DNA from: Zygnema cylindricum
Lineage: Eukaryota > Streptophyta > Zygnematophyceae > Zygnematales > Zygnemataceae
Assembly (NCBI GenBank): GCA_037447655.1
Contig: JBBHKE010002285.1
Span: 1 to 64,000 of the forward strand
Reading direction: 5' to 3'
DNA: 64,000 bases
The notes below the pieces were generated by a model, which saw only the letters and a program-made list of their open reading frames with translations, searched no databases and was not told the origin of the DNA. Of this stretch, positions 47,201 through 59,400 are shown in pieces (the stretch's first letter is position 1; every line of letters begins with the position of its first letter). The position numbers and the translations under genes were made by a program.

Positions 47201-48380
47201 AAGAAGACCGGACGTCGCTGCGCCGGTAGCGAAGCAGCGACCGCAAGCATCGCAGCATGGGAACGTAGGCTCTGTGAAGGAGAACATCGCACCGTCAACC
47301 GCAGCGCAATACCTGAAACTCACCGCAGTCACCAGTACGGTGCAGGTGGATGACCAGTGGTTAGGTCGGATAAAGGCCGCCTACGGCGACGATGATTCAC
47401 TAAAGGAACTCATTAAACGGGAAGTACTCGTTCGAACCGCTAATGGTATGTGGCGATACAGACCGAGTAAGACAACACGGCTTTATGTGCCAACAAATAC
47501 GAAACTCCGTCACATGATTCTTAGAATGAGTCACGACGAGCCGCTCAGTGGACATTTTGGGCGGGATAAAACAACCGCACGTGTCGCAGAGGCGTATTAC
47601 AGGCCGTACATGACTCGAGACATTGCAGAATATGTCCAGACGTGTGACTCCTGTAATAGGAACAAACCGGATTCAGGGCAACGAGGTCTGTTACAACCCC
47701 TTCCGATACCATCTGTTCCTTGGGAGGCGATTTCGATGGATTTCATCGTGGCCCTCCCACTGACGAAAGAGGGCTACGACTTGATCTTCGTTGTCGTGGA
47801 TTACCTGACGAAAATGGCACATTTTCTACCCACGTCCACCACAGCTACTGCACGAGATATCGCGAACTTATTCTTTCGGGAGATATTCCGCCATCACGGA
47901 CTTCCGACAAGGATCGTCAGCGACCGCGATCGTAAATTCGTGAGCTACTTTTGGCAAAATCTTTTTGCGCTATGTGGCACGCAGTTGGCTATGTCCACAG
48001 CCTACCACCCTCAAACTGATGGTCAAACTGAAAGGGTGAATCGAACTTTGGAAGAAGCGTTGCGGGCTTATGTCTCGGTGCACCAAACGGATTGGGTGGA
48101 CCATTTAACAGCAATCGAGGTAGCATATAACAGTGCAGTGCACTCTTCGACGAATGCTACGTCATTCTCCCTCAATGGACGACAACCCACTCTTCCCCAA
48201 AACTTATTGGTGGCCGACTGCCAAACACCGGCGGCTCTAGACTTTGCCAAATTGCTGCAAAGAAACCTGGAAAAGGCGGCCAAGGCGCTCCAAATGGCAA
48301 AGGATTGTCAAAAGTCGCAGGCCGACGCTCATCGGAAGACATTGTCTTTAGCGTGGGGGACAAGGTTTGCCTTGATATGA
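44295..48380 (+). pseudogene. gypsy-1 Gag-Pol polyprotein (interrupted)
   Basis: One reading frame carries Gag and Pol together, with stops at 44,334 (TAA), 44,658 (TAG), 45,483 (TAG) and 46,296 (TGA). In order: Gag (WLFSVAIYLENFP; GATRAWWRTLV), a CCHC knuckle near 45,160-45,200 reading CFQYGSPDHMAREC whose second Cys is Tyr, a protease (MVDSGASRNF), reverse transcriptase with [11 protein letters not shown] and FLDDILVYS, RNase H ([13 protein letters not shown]), and an integrase with the zinc region ([13 protein letters not shown]) and core ([22 protein letters not shown]). Near 48,330 the frame shifts by one to continue into the chromodomain. Its order and domain set are those of chromoviruses. 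The element is recent but disabled. Confidence 0.92.
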
Positions 48381-48830
48381 CAAACCTCTCCTTGCCGGGT
48401 GCCCTCTCGAAGAAGTTGGCACCGAAGTTCACGCGCCTGTTCACCATTCTTTCTCGTGTGGGCGCCGTGGCTTACAAGTTGGTTATCCTGACGGACTGGT
48501 ATATCCACAACGTCTTTCATGTTTCCCTTCTTAAGCCATTCCGCGATCCTGATTCGGTGTTCTCTCATCAACGACGAAATACTCCTTTACCACCGGTTCG
48601 GGGAACCTCGGACGAGTATGAGGTAGACGAGATCCTTCAATCATGCCACTCTCGTAATTCCCACTCCACCCAATATTTGGTGCTTTGGAAGGGCTACGGT
48701 GTTGAGGACAACTCTTGGGTGGACGAGAGGGATCTGCATTCTCCGGAGTTGCTGCGCCGGTTTCAGCGGAGTGAGGACACTCAGCTTTACCGGAGGGGCA
48801 ATCGCAGCGGCCGCGATAAAGGAGCGAATC
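48340..48830 (+). pseudogene. gypsy-1 integrase C-terminus with chromodomain
   Basis: In a frame shifted relative to the integrase core: the GPY-like segment ([36 protein letters not shown]) followed by a chromodomain, EYEVDEILQSC..TQYLVLWKGYGVEDNSWVDERDL. The aromatic cage-type residues Y, W (LWKGY) and W (NSWV) are present. Chromodomains steer chromovirus integration toward marked chromatin; that function here is by family analogy. Confidence 0.88.
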
Positions 48831-49200
48831 GCAGTGTCGCAACCATCGCAATCATCTTGGGGACGCGGCAACGGAACGCAGCGGCGATGTTACCCCACGG
48901 CAGCGCTGTAGCAGCGCAGCCACCGCAGCGCAATATGGTTACGATGCCGTCAGAGGATCGCAGCACCACCGCTGCGCTGACAGGAAAGCGCAACGGCGCA
49001 ATTGTGTTTCACTATGTGGGTAAGGACGAACCCTCGGTTTCGCCGCAGCAGAGCAGTTTTATTAATGATGGACGCTGCGATACCCTCGCACGCTGCGACG
49101 CGTCGCAAGGTCCAAGAGTGAAACCCTCAACCCCCGTGAATAAAGTCGCCATCCGTCCTCGCGACCAACCTAGTCTCGGCAGCTTGGAAATTGCTTATCT

Positions 49201-50540
49201 TTGCACAGTCAGTTTACCTTCTTTTCTGGAGCTACCGGATTGTTTGGTTCAACAGTGTCTATTGCGTCATCGTCCTCTCCACCACCGAAAAGGAGGAGAC
49301 TCGTACGAGTGGGACAAGGAGATGCGAACCGTCCCGAGAGATTGTTAAGGGCGGCGGAGGCCATTGTAGAAGCAAGCAGGCGAAGAGAAGTGGAAGTGGA
49401 GACGGAACCTGAGGAAATCGCTAGTAGCGAGGCAGCAACTGCAGAGACCAGTGGAGGGGAGGGGTCAGAAAACTCACAGGACCCCGAATATACCCAAACC
49501 TGGGAAGGGGATCAGGAATGCAAGGAAGATCATGAGCTATCGGAGGCGGAAGAACCAGAACGAGAACCAACGCCTCCGCGAATTGAGGAGCGCGTATCAC
49601 ATCTAGAGGTGATGCGGGACCCAAATAAGGAGAGTACCGCGGACGAGCAGTCGTCTGAAAGCGCGGAAAAGAAGGCAGAGGCACAATACCCAGTGGCGAC
49701 GATGTGTTCCTCTTGCGAGGGAACCGAAGTGATCCGGAGGAGGAAAGTGAACTGGGAGAGGAAATTCTCGACAACCTCTTCCCACTACCGGTCGACACCC
49801 AGCATCCGGACCTCGCTTTCAGCTTCGCCAAAAGGTTTTATTGGAACCCCTCGGAATGGCCCGAGGAGTGGCATATACGGAAGCCTAGAGATCCTATCCA
49901 TATTCCAGCCGACGTTCCGTCACACCTAGCGTGGAATGTAATGCGGACAAAAGACCTGGGAAATAATCATAAGGGTTATATCCAGCTAAATCCTCACGCC
50001 TTACTGTTCGTGGAAATGGTAGAGGAAAACTAAAGGTACAGGATTGATGTTCTCGGGTTACTCCGTCATTATCACCCGTGGGATGTCCGCCTTCATGACA
50101 TCATCTCTAGAGCGGAGGTCACCCCTGAGGTACGGGCACTCTAGCTGGCTCGAAAGAATGCGCTGCAACGGGCCCGAGCTGCAAGGAAACACGTGTCCCT
50201 TAAATTACGTAAGGTACCTCGATGGGAACCAGCGGACGAAGAAGCAGAGGGAGTTCCCCCGGTGGCTAAACCTGAAGAACCCCGAATTTCGGCAACCGAA
50301 GAGCCTGCATCGGCGCTCGTTCCGCCGCGAACCGAATTACCCGGAGTTCTACCCGAGGAAGGGGAAGATCAAGTTCGAGAGCGAATCACTCGAAGGCGAT
50401 TGGCAGCGGCAGATCATCATATTGCGTTGCTTGAGACTCGATGTGAACAGCTCCAAAATCAACTCGACGCCCTTCGCCGGGAATTCGAGGAGTATCGCGA
50501 GGAAACATACGACATACTCCGGCAGTTGCAGTTTCCTTGA
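49201..50540 (+). pseudogene. gypsy-1 extra 3' reading frame of unknown function
   Basis: Between the chromodomain and the 3' LTR lies a coding stretch of about 450 codons, sense-oriented. It opens in one frame (SSPPPKRRRLVRVGQG, a basic motif, then a strongly acidic Glu/Ser region). Near 49,700 it shifts by one into a second frame (EILDNLFPLPVDTQHPDLAF, FYWNPSEWPEEWHIRKPRD). That frame runs through a TAA at 50,031 and a TAG at 50,142 to a coiled coil (HHIALLETRCEQLQNQLDAL) ending at 50,540. I recognise no domain, signal peptide or membrane segment. Base composition matches the pol region. It may be a second Gag-like or accessory protein. Confidence 0.6.
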
Positions 50541-50585
50541 GTAAATCTAGGTTCAACGGGACACTAAATCCTTAGTGGGAGGCAC

Positions 50586-50952
50586 TGTAACAGGGTTACA
50601 GAGTTGGGTACTTAGTGGCTAGGGCTAGGCTGCTAAAGTTACGATTCCAGAGCAGCGCAGCTGCGATTCCAGACCAGCGCACCATAGCAACATAGCAGCG
50701 TAACAACTTAGCGGTGTAGCAACTTAGTAGCGCAGCAGCGCAGCATAGCAACGCCGCAGAATGTAGATTGAGCTGTATAGTTCTAGAAGGAAGTTTTGGA
50801 TAGTTCTCGGTTGACCGTGAAGGTCCACGTGTACAGCTGTACAGTAGTAGGATGACTAGGAGTTAGTTAGTTTAAATAGTCGAGTAGACCTTGTGAATAG
50901 GGACCGGGAAGTAGACCTATACAGCGAGCGCAGCCTTATACTCTCCTTCTAG
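50586..50952 (+). mobile_element. 3' LTR of gypsy-1, truncated
   Basis: Matches the first about 360 bp of the 5' LTR with modest divergence (for example AGTTTTGGATAG against AGTTGTGGATAG). A purine-rich GTGGGAGGCAC precedes its TGTAACAGGG start. Homology ends near 50,952, where the copia LTR begins, so the last about 130 bp are missing. Confidence 0.88.
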
Positions 50953-51253
50953 TACCCTATATACTTCAACATTGGTCTTAGACTACAGGGCAAGACTAAC
51001 AGCTACTTTGACGGATGGTAAGTACTAGGATCAAATCCTCAGTCCGTCAATCCTTTTGGTAAGTTTGCCAAAGATCTGTCTTCTGACTCTAGAAGTAGCA
51101 TAGGCAGCCATGGCTCTAGCTTCTTCTCCAGCCTTCAGTGACTACGACAAGTATGGGAGCTAGAGAGAGAAGTTAGAAGCAGGCTGCCTCTGCTTTTTCC
51201 TGCTCTTATTTTATATCATTTAAATAACCTAGGAAATACCTTTAATTTCAACA
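50953..51253 (-). mobile_element. Copia-1 3' LTR (U3 part)
   Basis: Read on the minus strand it starts TGTTGAAATTAAAGG at 51,253, directly after a polypurine tract. It matches 62,580-62,872 along its length. It includes the AGGCAGCCTGCTTC and GAGCCATGGCTGCC blocks and a hairpin around GGATCAAATCC (antisense). It stops at the junction with the gypsy LTR near 50,953, so only the U3 portion is left. Confidence 0.85.
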
Positions 51254-51268
51254 CTCCCTTTATTTCCT
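51254..51268 (-). other. Copia-1 polypurine tract
   Basis: Minus-strand AGGAAATAAAGGGAG immediately before the LTR start TGTTGAAATT and right after the end of the Pol frame. This is the expected plus-strand primer position. Confidence 0.8.
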
Positions 51269-54200
51269 AGTCACTTTTAATTTTAAGTCCACATCTGTAT
51301 CTGCAAAAAATTAATTTAGGAGGAGGTACAGGCTTAGTCATCATGTGTGCCACCATCTCATTGTCTGGTCTGTATTCTAGACTTATTATTTTGTTCTCCA
51401 CCTTTTCCCTAACAAAGCTAAGTCTGATGTCTATGTGTTTTCCTTTAAAATGATGTTTGGGATTAGCAGGAATTACAATTGCTGCTTGATTATCACAGAA
51501 TATTTTCTGAATTCCACTCTTAAGATGCCCCAATTCACCAAGCAAGGATTTGACCCACATCAATTGCTTCACAGCAGAGCAAGATGCCATATACTTTGCC
51601 TCCATGGTAGACTGAGCAATGACCTTTTGCTGCTTACTGCTCCAGCAACAAGCACCATTCCCCACATACAACACATATCCAGATGTACATCTTCTCATCG
51701 GAGCATCCCTATAGCTGGCATCACTCCAAGTGGTGATGTCAGTGTTTTCCCCACCCAGATGCAGCCATAGATCTCTAGTTCATATGAGATATCTGAGGAC
51801 CCTTTTAGCTGCTTCCCAATCCTTTTTGGTAGGAGTATTCAGACTCCTTCTTAGCACTCTTAGAGCTGCCGCCAAATCTGGTCTCGTACAATTCATAAAA
51901 TAAATCAGACTGCCCACTACCTGTCTGTATGGAATAGTCTACATAAACTTTTTTTCTTCTGGATCTAGTTCATCATCTAGAACTAGGATGTCTCCTTCCT
52001 CACTCCCCTCACTTTTCTTCTTTAGATCCATGGGAGTTGTGCAACTGTTGGCTTTGTTCATCTGAAATTTTTCCAGCATGTTTCCAATTGCCTCTTTCTG
52101 AGTTAGTCTAATTATCATCTTTTTCCTTTCTCTCTCTAGATATATTCCCAGAATATATCTAGCCTCCCCCATATCCTTCATTTTGAATCTTCCCTTTAGA
52201 TCTGTTTTTAGTTTGTTAATTTTCTTTAATGACTTACTTAGAACAAGAAAATCATCAACGTAAATTGCAATAAAAATTACACCTTCCTCATCTTCAAAAA
52301 AATAAATTGAATGGTTTGAACTGATGCGAAAGTATCCCAGACTGGTAAGGAACTCATCAAGTTTCTTGTTCCACTGTCTAGGCGCCTGTTTCAAACCATA
52401 GAGAGATTTGATCAGCCGGCATACCTTACTTTCTTCTCCTTGTTCCACGAATCCTTCCGGCTGTCGCATGAAGATCTCCTCCTCTAGTTCTCCATGCAAG
52501 AAGGCAATTTTAATGTCCATCTGGTGTACTTCCATGTCTTCCACAACTGCCAGACTGAGAAGTATCTTGACCGAGGGAAATCTAACGACCGGAGCAAAGG
52601 TTTCTTCGTAGTTTATTCCCTCTTTCTGAGTAAAACCTTTGGCCACTAACCGCGCCTTATACCTCTCAATAATATTGTCAAGATTCAGTTTTAACTTGAA
52701 AATCCACTTACATCTAATTGGTTTGCGATCATGTGGACAGTCCACCAATTCCCATGTATCAGCCGCCATGATTGAAACAATCTCTTCATTGATGGCTGTC
52801 TTCCACTGATTTCTCTCCGGGCAATTCATTGCCTCTCCATATGTTTGAGGTTCGTCCGGGTGAGATAGTTTTGTTACCTTGTTGTTAACTTGTTTCTCTT
52901 GAAGCCTTTTGGTGCTTCTTCTCCCTCCCTCAAAGTCTGCGCCCAAAATAGATGGTTCTCGTGGATTCTTTCGAATCACCACGGCTTCTTCCCTGTCCCT
53001 CGTATCCATATCCTTTTCCATCACGTCTTCCGCTTGTGTCATTGGCGTTTCCAAGTTCAAGTATTTCTTTGTCTCTTTTAAATCTGCAAGGATATCATCT
53101 GATCCTGCAAGAGTATCGTCTTCTTGAAAACCCGGATAGTTAGGAAGATGAATGGACTCAAATCTGATTTTGACTGACTTTGAGGATTTAAAGGGATTTA
53201 CCGACTTTCATTCATCCATAGCTACTAGATGCTTTACTTAAATTATATCTTGTCTCTTTAGATCATACACTCTATAACCTTTTACATCCTCATCATATCC
53301 TAGCAAGTATCCGGGTTTCCCTTTTGGATCTAGTTTCCAGTTTGATTTGTCTGTATCTAAACTGAAGACTTTACTACCGAAAACCTTTAAGTGAGATAGA
53401 TCTGGTTTTCGGCTGGTCCATTTCTCATATGGAGTTTGGCCTTTCGCTACCGAAGTTAGTACTCTATTTCTCAAATAATTAGCACAAATCATAGCTTCGG
53501 CCCAAAACCTTTTTCCTATCTTTTTATCTGACAACATACTCCGGGCGCTATCATTTAGTGTCCTATTCAATCTCTCGGCAACACCATTCTGTTCCGGGTT
53601 TTTTGGGACTGTCTTTTGATGTTGAACACCATCCTCCCTTAAGAACTCCTCAAACTGATTGGAGGTATATTCCCCTCCATTGTCACTTCTTACTCTATTA
53701 ATTTGTGTCTCATATAGTTTCTCGACCCATGCCTTAAAATATTTGAAATACTCTGGAGTTTTTGATTTATTTTTCAGAAAGTATACCCGGGAGTACCGGG
53801 ACCAATCATCAGTAATGGTTAGCATAAATCTTTTGCCTCCGGGTGATGGCACTCTTGCCAGTCCCCAAATGTCCGTGAGTACCAAATAAGGAACTTTTTC
53901 TCCTTTATAAGTTGCTTCCTTTGGGAATGGTAATCTGTGTAGTTTACCTTGAGCACACCCACTGCAATCACTCACATTATCATTTTCCCCAAAGCGTATC
54001 CCTTCAACTACTCCCAACTTTTTCATTTCTTTTAACTTTTCTAGATTCACATGCCCAAGTCTCTTATGCCACAACATAATATCATTGACACGAGCAAAGT
54101 AAAGTTTGAGTTTTTCATTACTTAAAGCAAACCTGAATATTCCTTGGCTAGCTTTCTCAGCAGTGAAATACACATCTTCCTCAAAGCTAGCTGTGAAAAC

Positions 54201-55626
54201 TCCTTTTCTGGTGCTAGTTTCAAATCCTTTATCATCTAATACAGATGTAGAGATAAGGTTTTTGTTTAACTTCGGAATGAACAATACATCGGAGAATGTA
54301 ACTATTGAGGTCTTCCCCCCACTATGACTTTCATATCTACCGATCCTACATAAGTAGTGGTCACTACCCTCCCATCCCCATATTCAATTTCTACCGTAGG
54401 GATCTTTCTCAGTTTAGTAAACAGATGCTTATCCTTGCACATGTGCATGGATGCATCAGAATCCACAATCTAGCCTCCTTCACCTTCCAGTCCACCGAAA
54501 ACACATTTCTGCTTTCGTGGGATTTCGACTTCTGTCTTTGCCTCCAACTCCTCATCCAAGAGAAGTTCGTCGTCCTCCTCATCGGATTCCTCCTCGAGTA
54601 CCTGCGTGACAAGTGCCTTTTTCTTCCCTTGTGGCTGACCTCCAGTCCGCCCCTCCTTTATCCAAAGTTCGGTCAGTTTGGCACATTCCGCCATGTAATG
54701 ACAGGGTTTCTTGCAGAAATGACAAAGCCCTTTGGGTCCCCTTGTTTCAGACTCATCGGAGTGATTTTTTTGATCTTCCCCTTCATGACTTCCAAAGGGT
54801 TTCCGTGAATCTTTGTTTCTCCAATTTGCTCCAGCCGCTAACGCTTGTCCACTGTTAACTCCTCTTCAGATTTCGATTGTGTTCTCTCGGACGAGGATCA
54901 TACCAACTACCGAATTCCATATCCACCTAGATTCTGGCAGATCCTGTACTCGGTTCACAATGTTCTCATAATCATCGGGTGGTTTCATGTGTAAGCAGTG
55001 AACCTTTGCCTTCTCGGTTTCTATTTTTCCCGCACATTCTAACTCCATGAAGAGTATAGCCAGCTCATTGCAGAAATCGAGCATCTTCTCGCCTTTATGA
55101 AAGTATCCATTGATTCTTTGATCTGCTAGCTTCTGTTCCTGAATAATACCGCTACGGTACATGTCTATAAGCGCATCCCACAGATCGGATGCCCTTTCCA
55201 CCTGCATATGAGGACGTGCGAGTCCTTGAGTAAGATGATGGAGGACAAAGTGCTTGGCCGCCATGTTGTTGTAGTCCCAGGTGTCAATGTCATTCTCCTC
55301 ATTCCTCGGAATAGGAGACATGAAAGCACATCCGGTTGCTATAGGTGTGGTTTTCTCTTTTTCTTTCCCTCTTTCCATCATGCACTTTCTCCGTCCTCTG
55401 ATTCCTCTGATGACGGTGGATCTGGTTTCCTACCAAATTCGCTTCCTGCAAACCCCAGAGGGATAGCAAAACCGGATGGGCGCTTCACTCGCCCACTCAC
55501 TATTCCCCAAAATCTCTTCTCACATAGGGCTCCTATCATCATACTTTCCCAGTAGATGAACCCATTCCCATTAAATATGGGCACTGTAGAGGGTGGGCCC
55601 ATAACTTTCAACTCTGAAACCTCCAT
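51267..55626 (-). pseudogene. Copia-1 Gag-Pol polyprotein (interrupted)
   Basis: Minus strand, domains in Ty1/copia order: Gag starting MEVSELKVMGPPS at 55,626, a knuckle CHFCKKPCHYMAEC, a protease reading IVDSDASMHMC, integrase (HKRLGHVNLEKL; SDNGGEY; ERLNRTLNDSAR), reverse transcriptase (WELVDCPHDRKPIRCKWIFK; IYVDDFLVL) and RNase H (EAKYMASCSAVKQL; CDNQAAI). Damage includes a shift near 55,380 (one frame in copia-2), a TAG at 54,470-54,472, and stops near 53,235, 53,215, 51,937 and 51,780. The knuckle Gly and the protease DSG are altered relative to copia-2 (GHYMAEC, DSGASMH). The element is clearly inactive. Confidence 0.9.
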
Positions 55627-55639
55627 TGGTACTCAAAGT

Positions 55640-56402
55640 AGGCAGCTTATCAAAAGTCTCTAGGATAAACTCAATCCTTTGGTCTTTGTACACACATAGC
55701 TGACACCCACACAGTATACAGACTGAGCGCAGTGCACCCTGTGAAAGAGCTGACTCCCCTGAGTGTGCCACAAAAAGAATCCTTGAATTTGCTCCCCTGA
55801 GCAGTTAATTATCAGTGGTCAAAGATGACCCTTTTATATAGGAGCTCTCTGAGAAAGAGGCGGCTACCTCTAATTTTCTATGTCCTAAACCCCTCTCTAA
55901 ACCCTCTATTACTGATGAACGGAGCCAATCAATTAAGTGTCCAGTACAGAAAGGTACTTGATCCGGAATACTTTTTGTACGACCATTGTACGACATGGCT
56001 AGAAGGACGACGCTTGCCATATCTGGGTTCGTCATAGTATGTTCTGTAGATGCCGTCATCCAATGTCATGCTGCCACGTGTCACCCGGTGTGGCTATGAC
56101 CGCAAACCGCCAAATCGACCATTCCGCGATGCCGACTTCTTTCTCCGCCGTCAGATTGATGTCGGCCTTAATTTATAGTCGTTAAAAATACATGCAGTAG
56201 TTTTCGGTGTAATTCTATTTAACTGTGTCTATGTGATTGTGGTCCGTTTGTCAGTAAATCAAACTTCTCTGTTTTGTTATCTTTAAGTAGTTATCGTACC
56301 CTATTTATTTCAACACTGGTCTTAGACTACAAGGTAAGACTAACGACTACTTTGACGGCCGGTAGGTACCAGGATCAAATCCTGGGTCTATCAAAAATTT
56401 AA
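55640..56402 (-). mobile_element. Copia-1 5' LTR and leader (5'-truncated)
   Basis: Co-linear with the copia-2 LTR and leader (about 61,975-62,690) on the minus strand. The U3 start (TGTTGAAATT) is missing: homology stops near 56,400, where decayed gypsy sequence begins. The right part carries the ATCAAATCC hairpin; the left part carries the TATA box and leader up to the Gag start at 55,626. The inner LTR boundary and a primer-binding site could not be placed. Confidence 0.75.
55829..55842 (-). promoter_or_regulatory. Copia-1 LTR TATA box
   Basis: Minus-strand CCTATATAAAAGGG, a strong TATA match, about 200 nt upstream of the Gag start and conserved in position with the second copy. Confidence 0.7.
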
Positions 56403-59400
56403 TAATTTGAAGTAACTACAGGATAAGGCAATGGAATTAGATGATCAATTGGGGTATAATCGTCAAACTCGATCACTCAGGGGAAATTTCAATGAAGTAT
56501 CAGAGTGGGGTGAAGAGGAATTTGAGGGAGAGGGTCTGCATCCAGGTCTTGTGAATAAGCAAAATATCTTGAGGGGAAATCAGAGGGGTGGACAAAGTGC
56601 TAATGCAGGAAATAAATTTCACAATAGAGTGGGCTACATTAAGAGTCATAAATCGAGCATTAATGCTCATAAACCTAATCTTACCATACCCACATGCAAT
56701 ATCTGTCAGAAATAGGGGTCATAGGGCATTTGAGTGTGCACAATTGAAGAAGATTAACTGTTATAACTGTGGAGAGGAGGGACATTTCAGCAGAGAATGC
56801 ACAAAACCGAAAAACAAAGTCACTTGATTTAAATGAGGAGGTCCACATCATTACGCTAAGGACAATCAGATAAGGGATCTCTTAAAACAATTGATGTCAA
56901 TGAAGGTCTTCAGAAGATATTGCATTATACCTAGCTGAGCAGGAAGCCTAGGAGTTGGGAAACGGAAAAGACTAGCTGAAAGTCCTTAGTGAGTCGACCA
57001 GATCCAAAGGTGAATGAGTTAACTTTAGAGGGCAAGCTAATGAATAGAAAGGCTATGATAACTAAATTTTTTATGATGCTAACTACACTCCATAGTTTGA
57101 ACAATCCTTCTGATCAAACTCTTAACAACAGACCTATGTTAGGACAGTTAAGTAACGATGACACCAGACACAGTTTGATCAAATTCGAGTCTTTAGTGGA
57201 AGCAAAAACCTTTGAGAATTATGAGAGATTCAGGTGCTACACATAATTTTGATTCACATAAGTTTGTAGAGGAAATAAAATTCATACATTCATAAGGAAA
57301 AAACCTTTGCATGTTCATGTGGCAAATGGTAATAATTCCACATTTGATTTACAAACTGACACAATAGAAGTTGATATCCAAGGGTATAAAATGAAAGTTG
57401 TGTGTGAAATAATAAATTTGGTTAGTGAGGAGCTAATACTACGAAAGCCCTGGCTAATAGAACATAACCCTCAAATTAATTGGGAAACTAACACCTTGAG
57501 AGTGAAGTCTGACAACGGTTAGAAGGTTTGGCAAGCATTAACTTCGAAGAAATTGCATAGGAATCATACAAATAACATAACCAAATTGGGAGTGGAAGGT
57601 TTGATTTTTGCTAAACAATGTAAAAAGCATTTAAAAAATAAAACAAATAGTGCTTTCTTGTTATTAGTAACTGATGCAATTACTAATAACAAGGGGGAGA
57701 GAAAACACTACATTGATGTTATTCCTAAATCAGACAAGACTAAAAATCTTGAAAAACAAAAATCTGATTTTGCAACTGACATTAATACATCTGATGTTAC
57801 TGTTAAAGATTTGATTTTTGAATTTATAGATGTTTTCCCAAGTGACTTACCCTCAAGGAGGCTACCTTCCCGAGATGTGGAACATGTTATTAACGTTGAA
57901 CGTGGATGTAATCCCCCTGTCACAAGGATTTATAAAGAATTTATAAGCGTAGGATTTCTTTGAGCAGGAAGAGTTAAAGAAACAGATCAAGCAGCTTCTG
58001 GTGAAAAGACATATTCAGCCCAGCAAATCACCGTACGGAGCACCAGTTCTCTTCGTCAAAAAAAAGGACGGAACGTTGAGAATGTTTGTCGACTATTGTA
58101 GTATGAACAAGATTACGGTGAAGGATAAGTATCCGTTACCTTTAATTTTTGATTTGATAGATCGTTTGAAATGAGCTAAATTATTTTCTTTGATTGATCT
58201 ATGTAGTGGCTTTAATCAGGTGCGAATTAGAACCGAAGATGTTGACAAAACTACGTTTATAAATAGAGTATTTTGAATGGATAGTGATGCCATTTGGTTT
58301 GATGAATGCACCGCCTACTTATCAAAGAATAATGAACCAAACCTTTTCAGATTATATAGATGAGTTTGTTCAGGTGTTTATAGATGATATTCTAATTTAC
58401 AGCGAATCTAAAGAACAACATGTAATGCATTCAAGGAAAGTGTTGAAAAGGTTAAGGGAAAGAAACTATATGGAAAATTGTCAAAACTCAGTTTTCTTGA
58501 AAGTGAACAATTATTTTTGGGACATATATTTAGTGGGGAAGGTGTTAAAACATATCCATCCAAAATTAGTGCAATCCAAAATTGGAAGCAACCCACTAAT
58601 GTCACAGAAGTTAGATCATTTTTGGGATTGGCTACTTATTACAAGAAAATTTATCCGGAATTTCAGTATGATCGTCGCACCTTTCACGGATTTACTTCGG
58701 GAAAAGGAGACGTTTATGTGGGGAACCGATCAGGAGAGAGCTTTCGAAGAACTAAAAGGGAAGTTGACCTCTGCCCCTACATTGGTGTATCTTGATCCTG
58801 CTGGGGAGTTTGAAGTCTTAATCACCACAGATGTATCTGACAAAGGTTTAGGTGAGGTCATAAGCCAAAAAGTTGGTAAACACTTTCATCCTATTGTTTT
58901 TGAGTCCAAGAAATTCAATGATGCTGATAAGAATTATCCAACACAAGAAACGGAATTACTTGCAATTGTTCATGCATTGGTGAAATAGCGTTGTTATTTG
59001 CATAATAAGGAATTCACAGTTCATTGTGATAATAAAACACTTAGTTATTTACAAAGATTAAGTGATGCACAGATCATGGCAAGGAGACAAGCTAGGTGGA
59101 TGTAGAAATTGGCATATTTCAAATTTAACATCAAGCATATCCTCGGAAACACAAATGTTGTGGCATACCCTTTAAGCATTTTTTTTGAAATAAGTGTGAT
59201 GGAGCAAGATGAATTATTTTTAGAAGTTGTTAGAACAGGATATGATAAGGATCCTTACTTTGCTGTAATTTGTAAGAATCTTTCCGGAGGAATTTCTGAC
59301 CTATTGAATGAGGGGCATGTAAAAAACTTTAAAGTAGAGGATGGCTTACTTTTTTTTTTCAAATAGGGGATAATTTATGTATTCCAGAGGGGAGGGACTT

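Noticed and set aside
49201-50540. gypsy-1 3' region as an envelope gene
   Set aside because: No signal peptide, transmembrane segment or Cys pattern is visible; the end is a soluble coiled coil. Function is left open.
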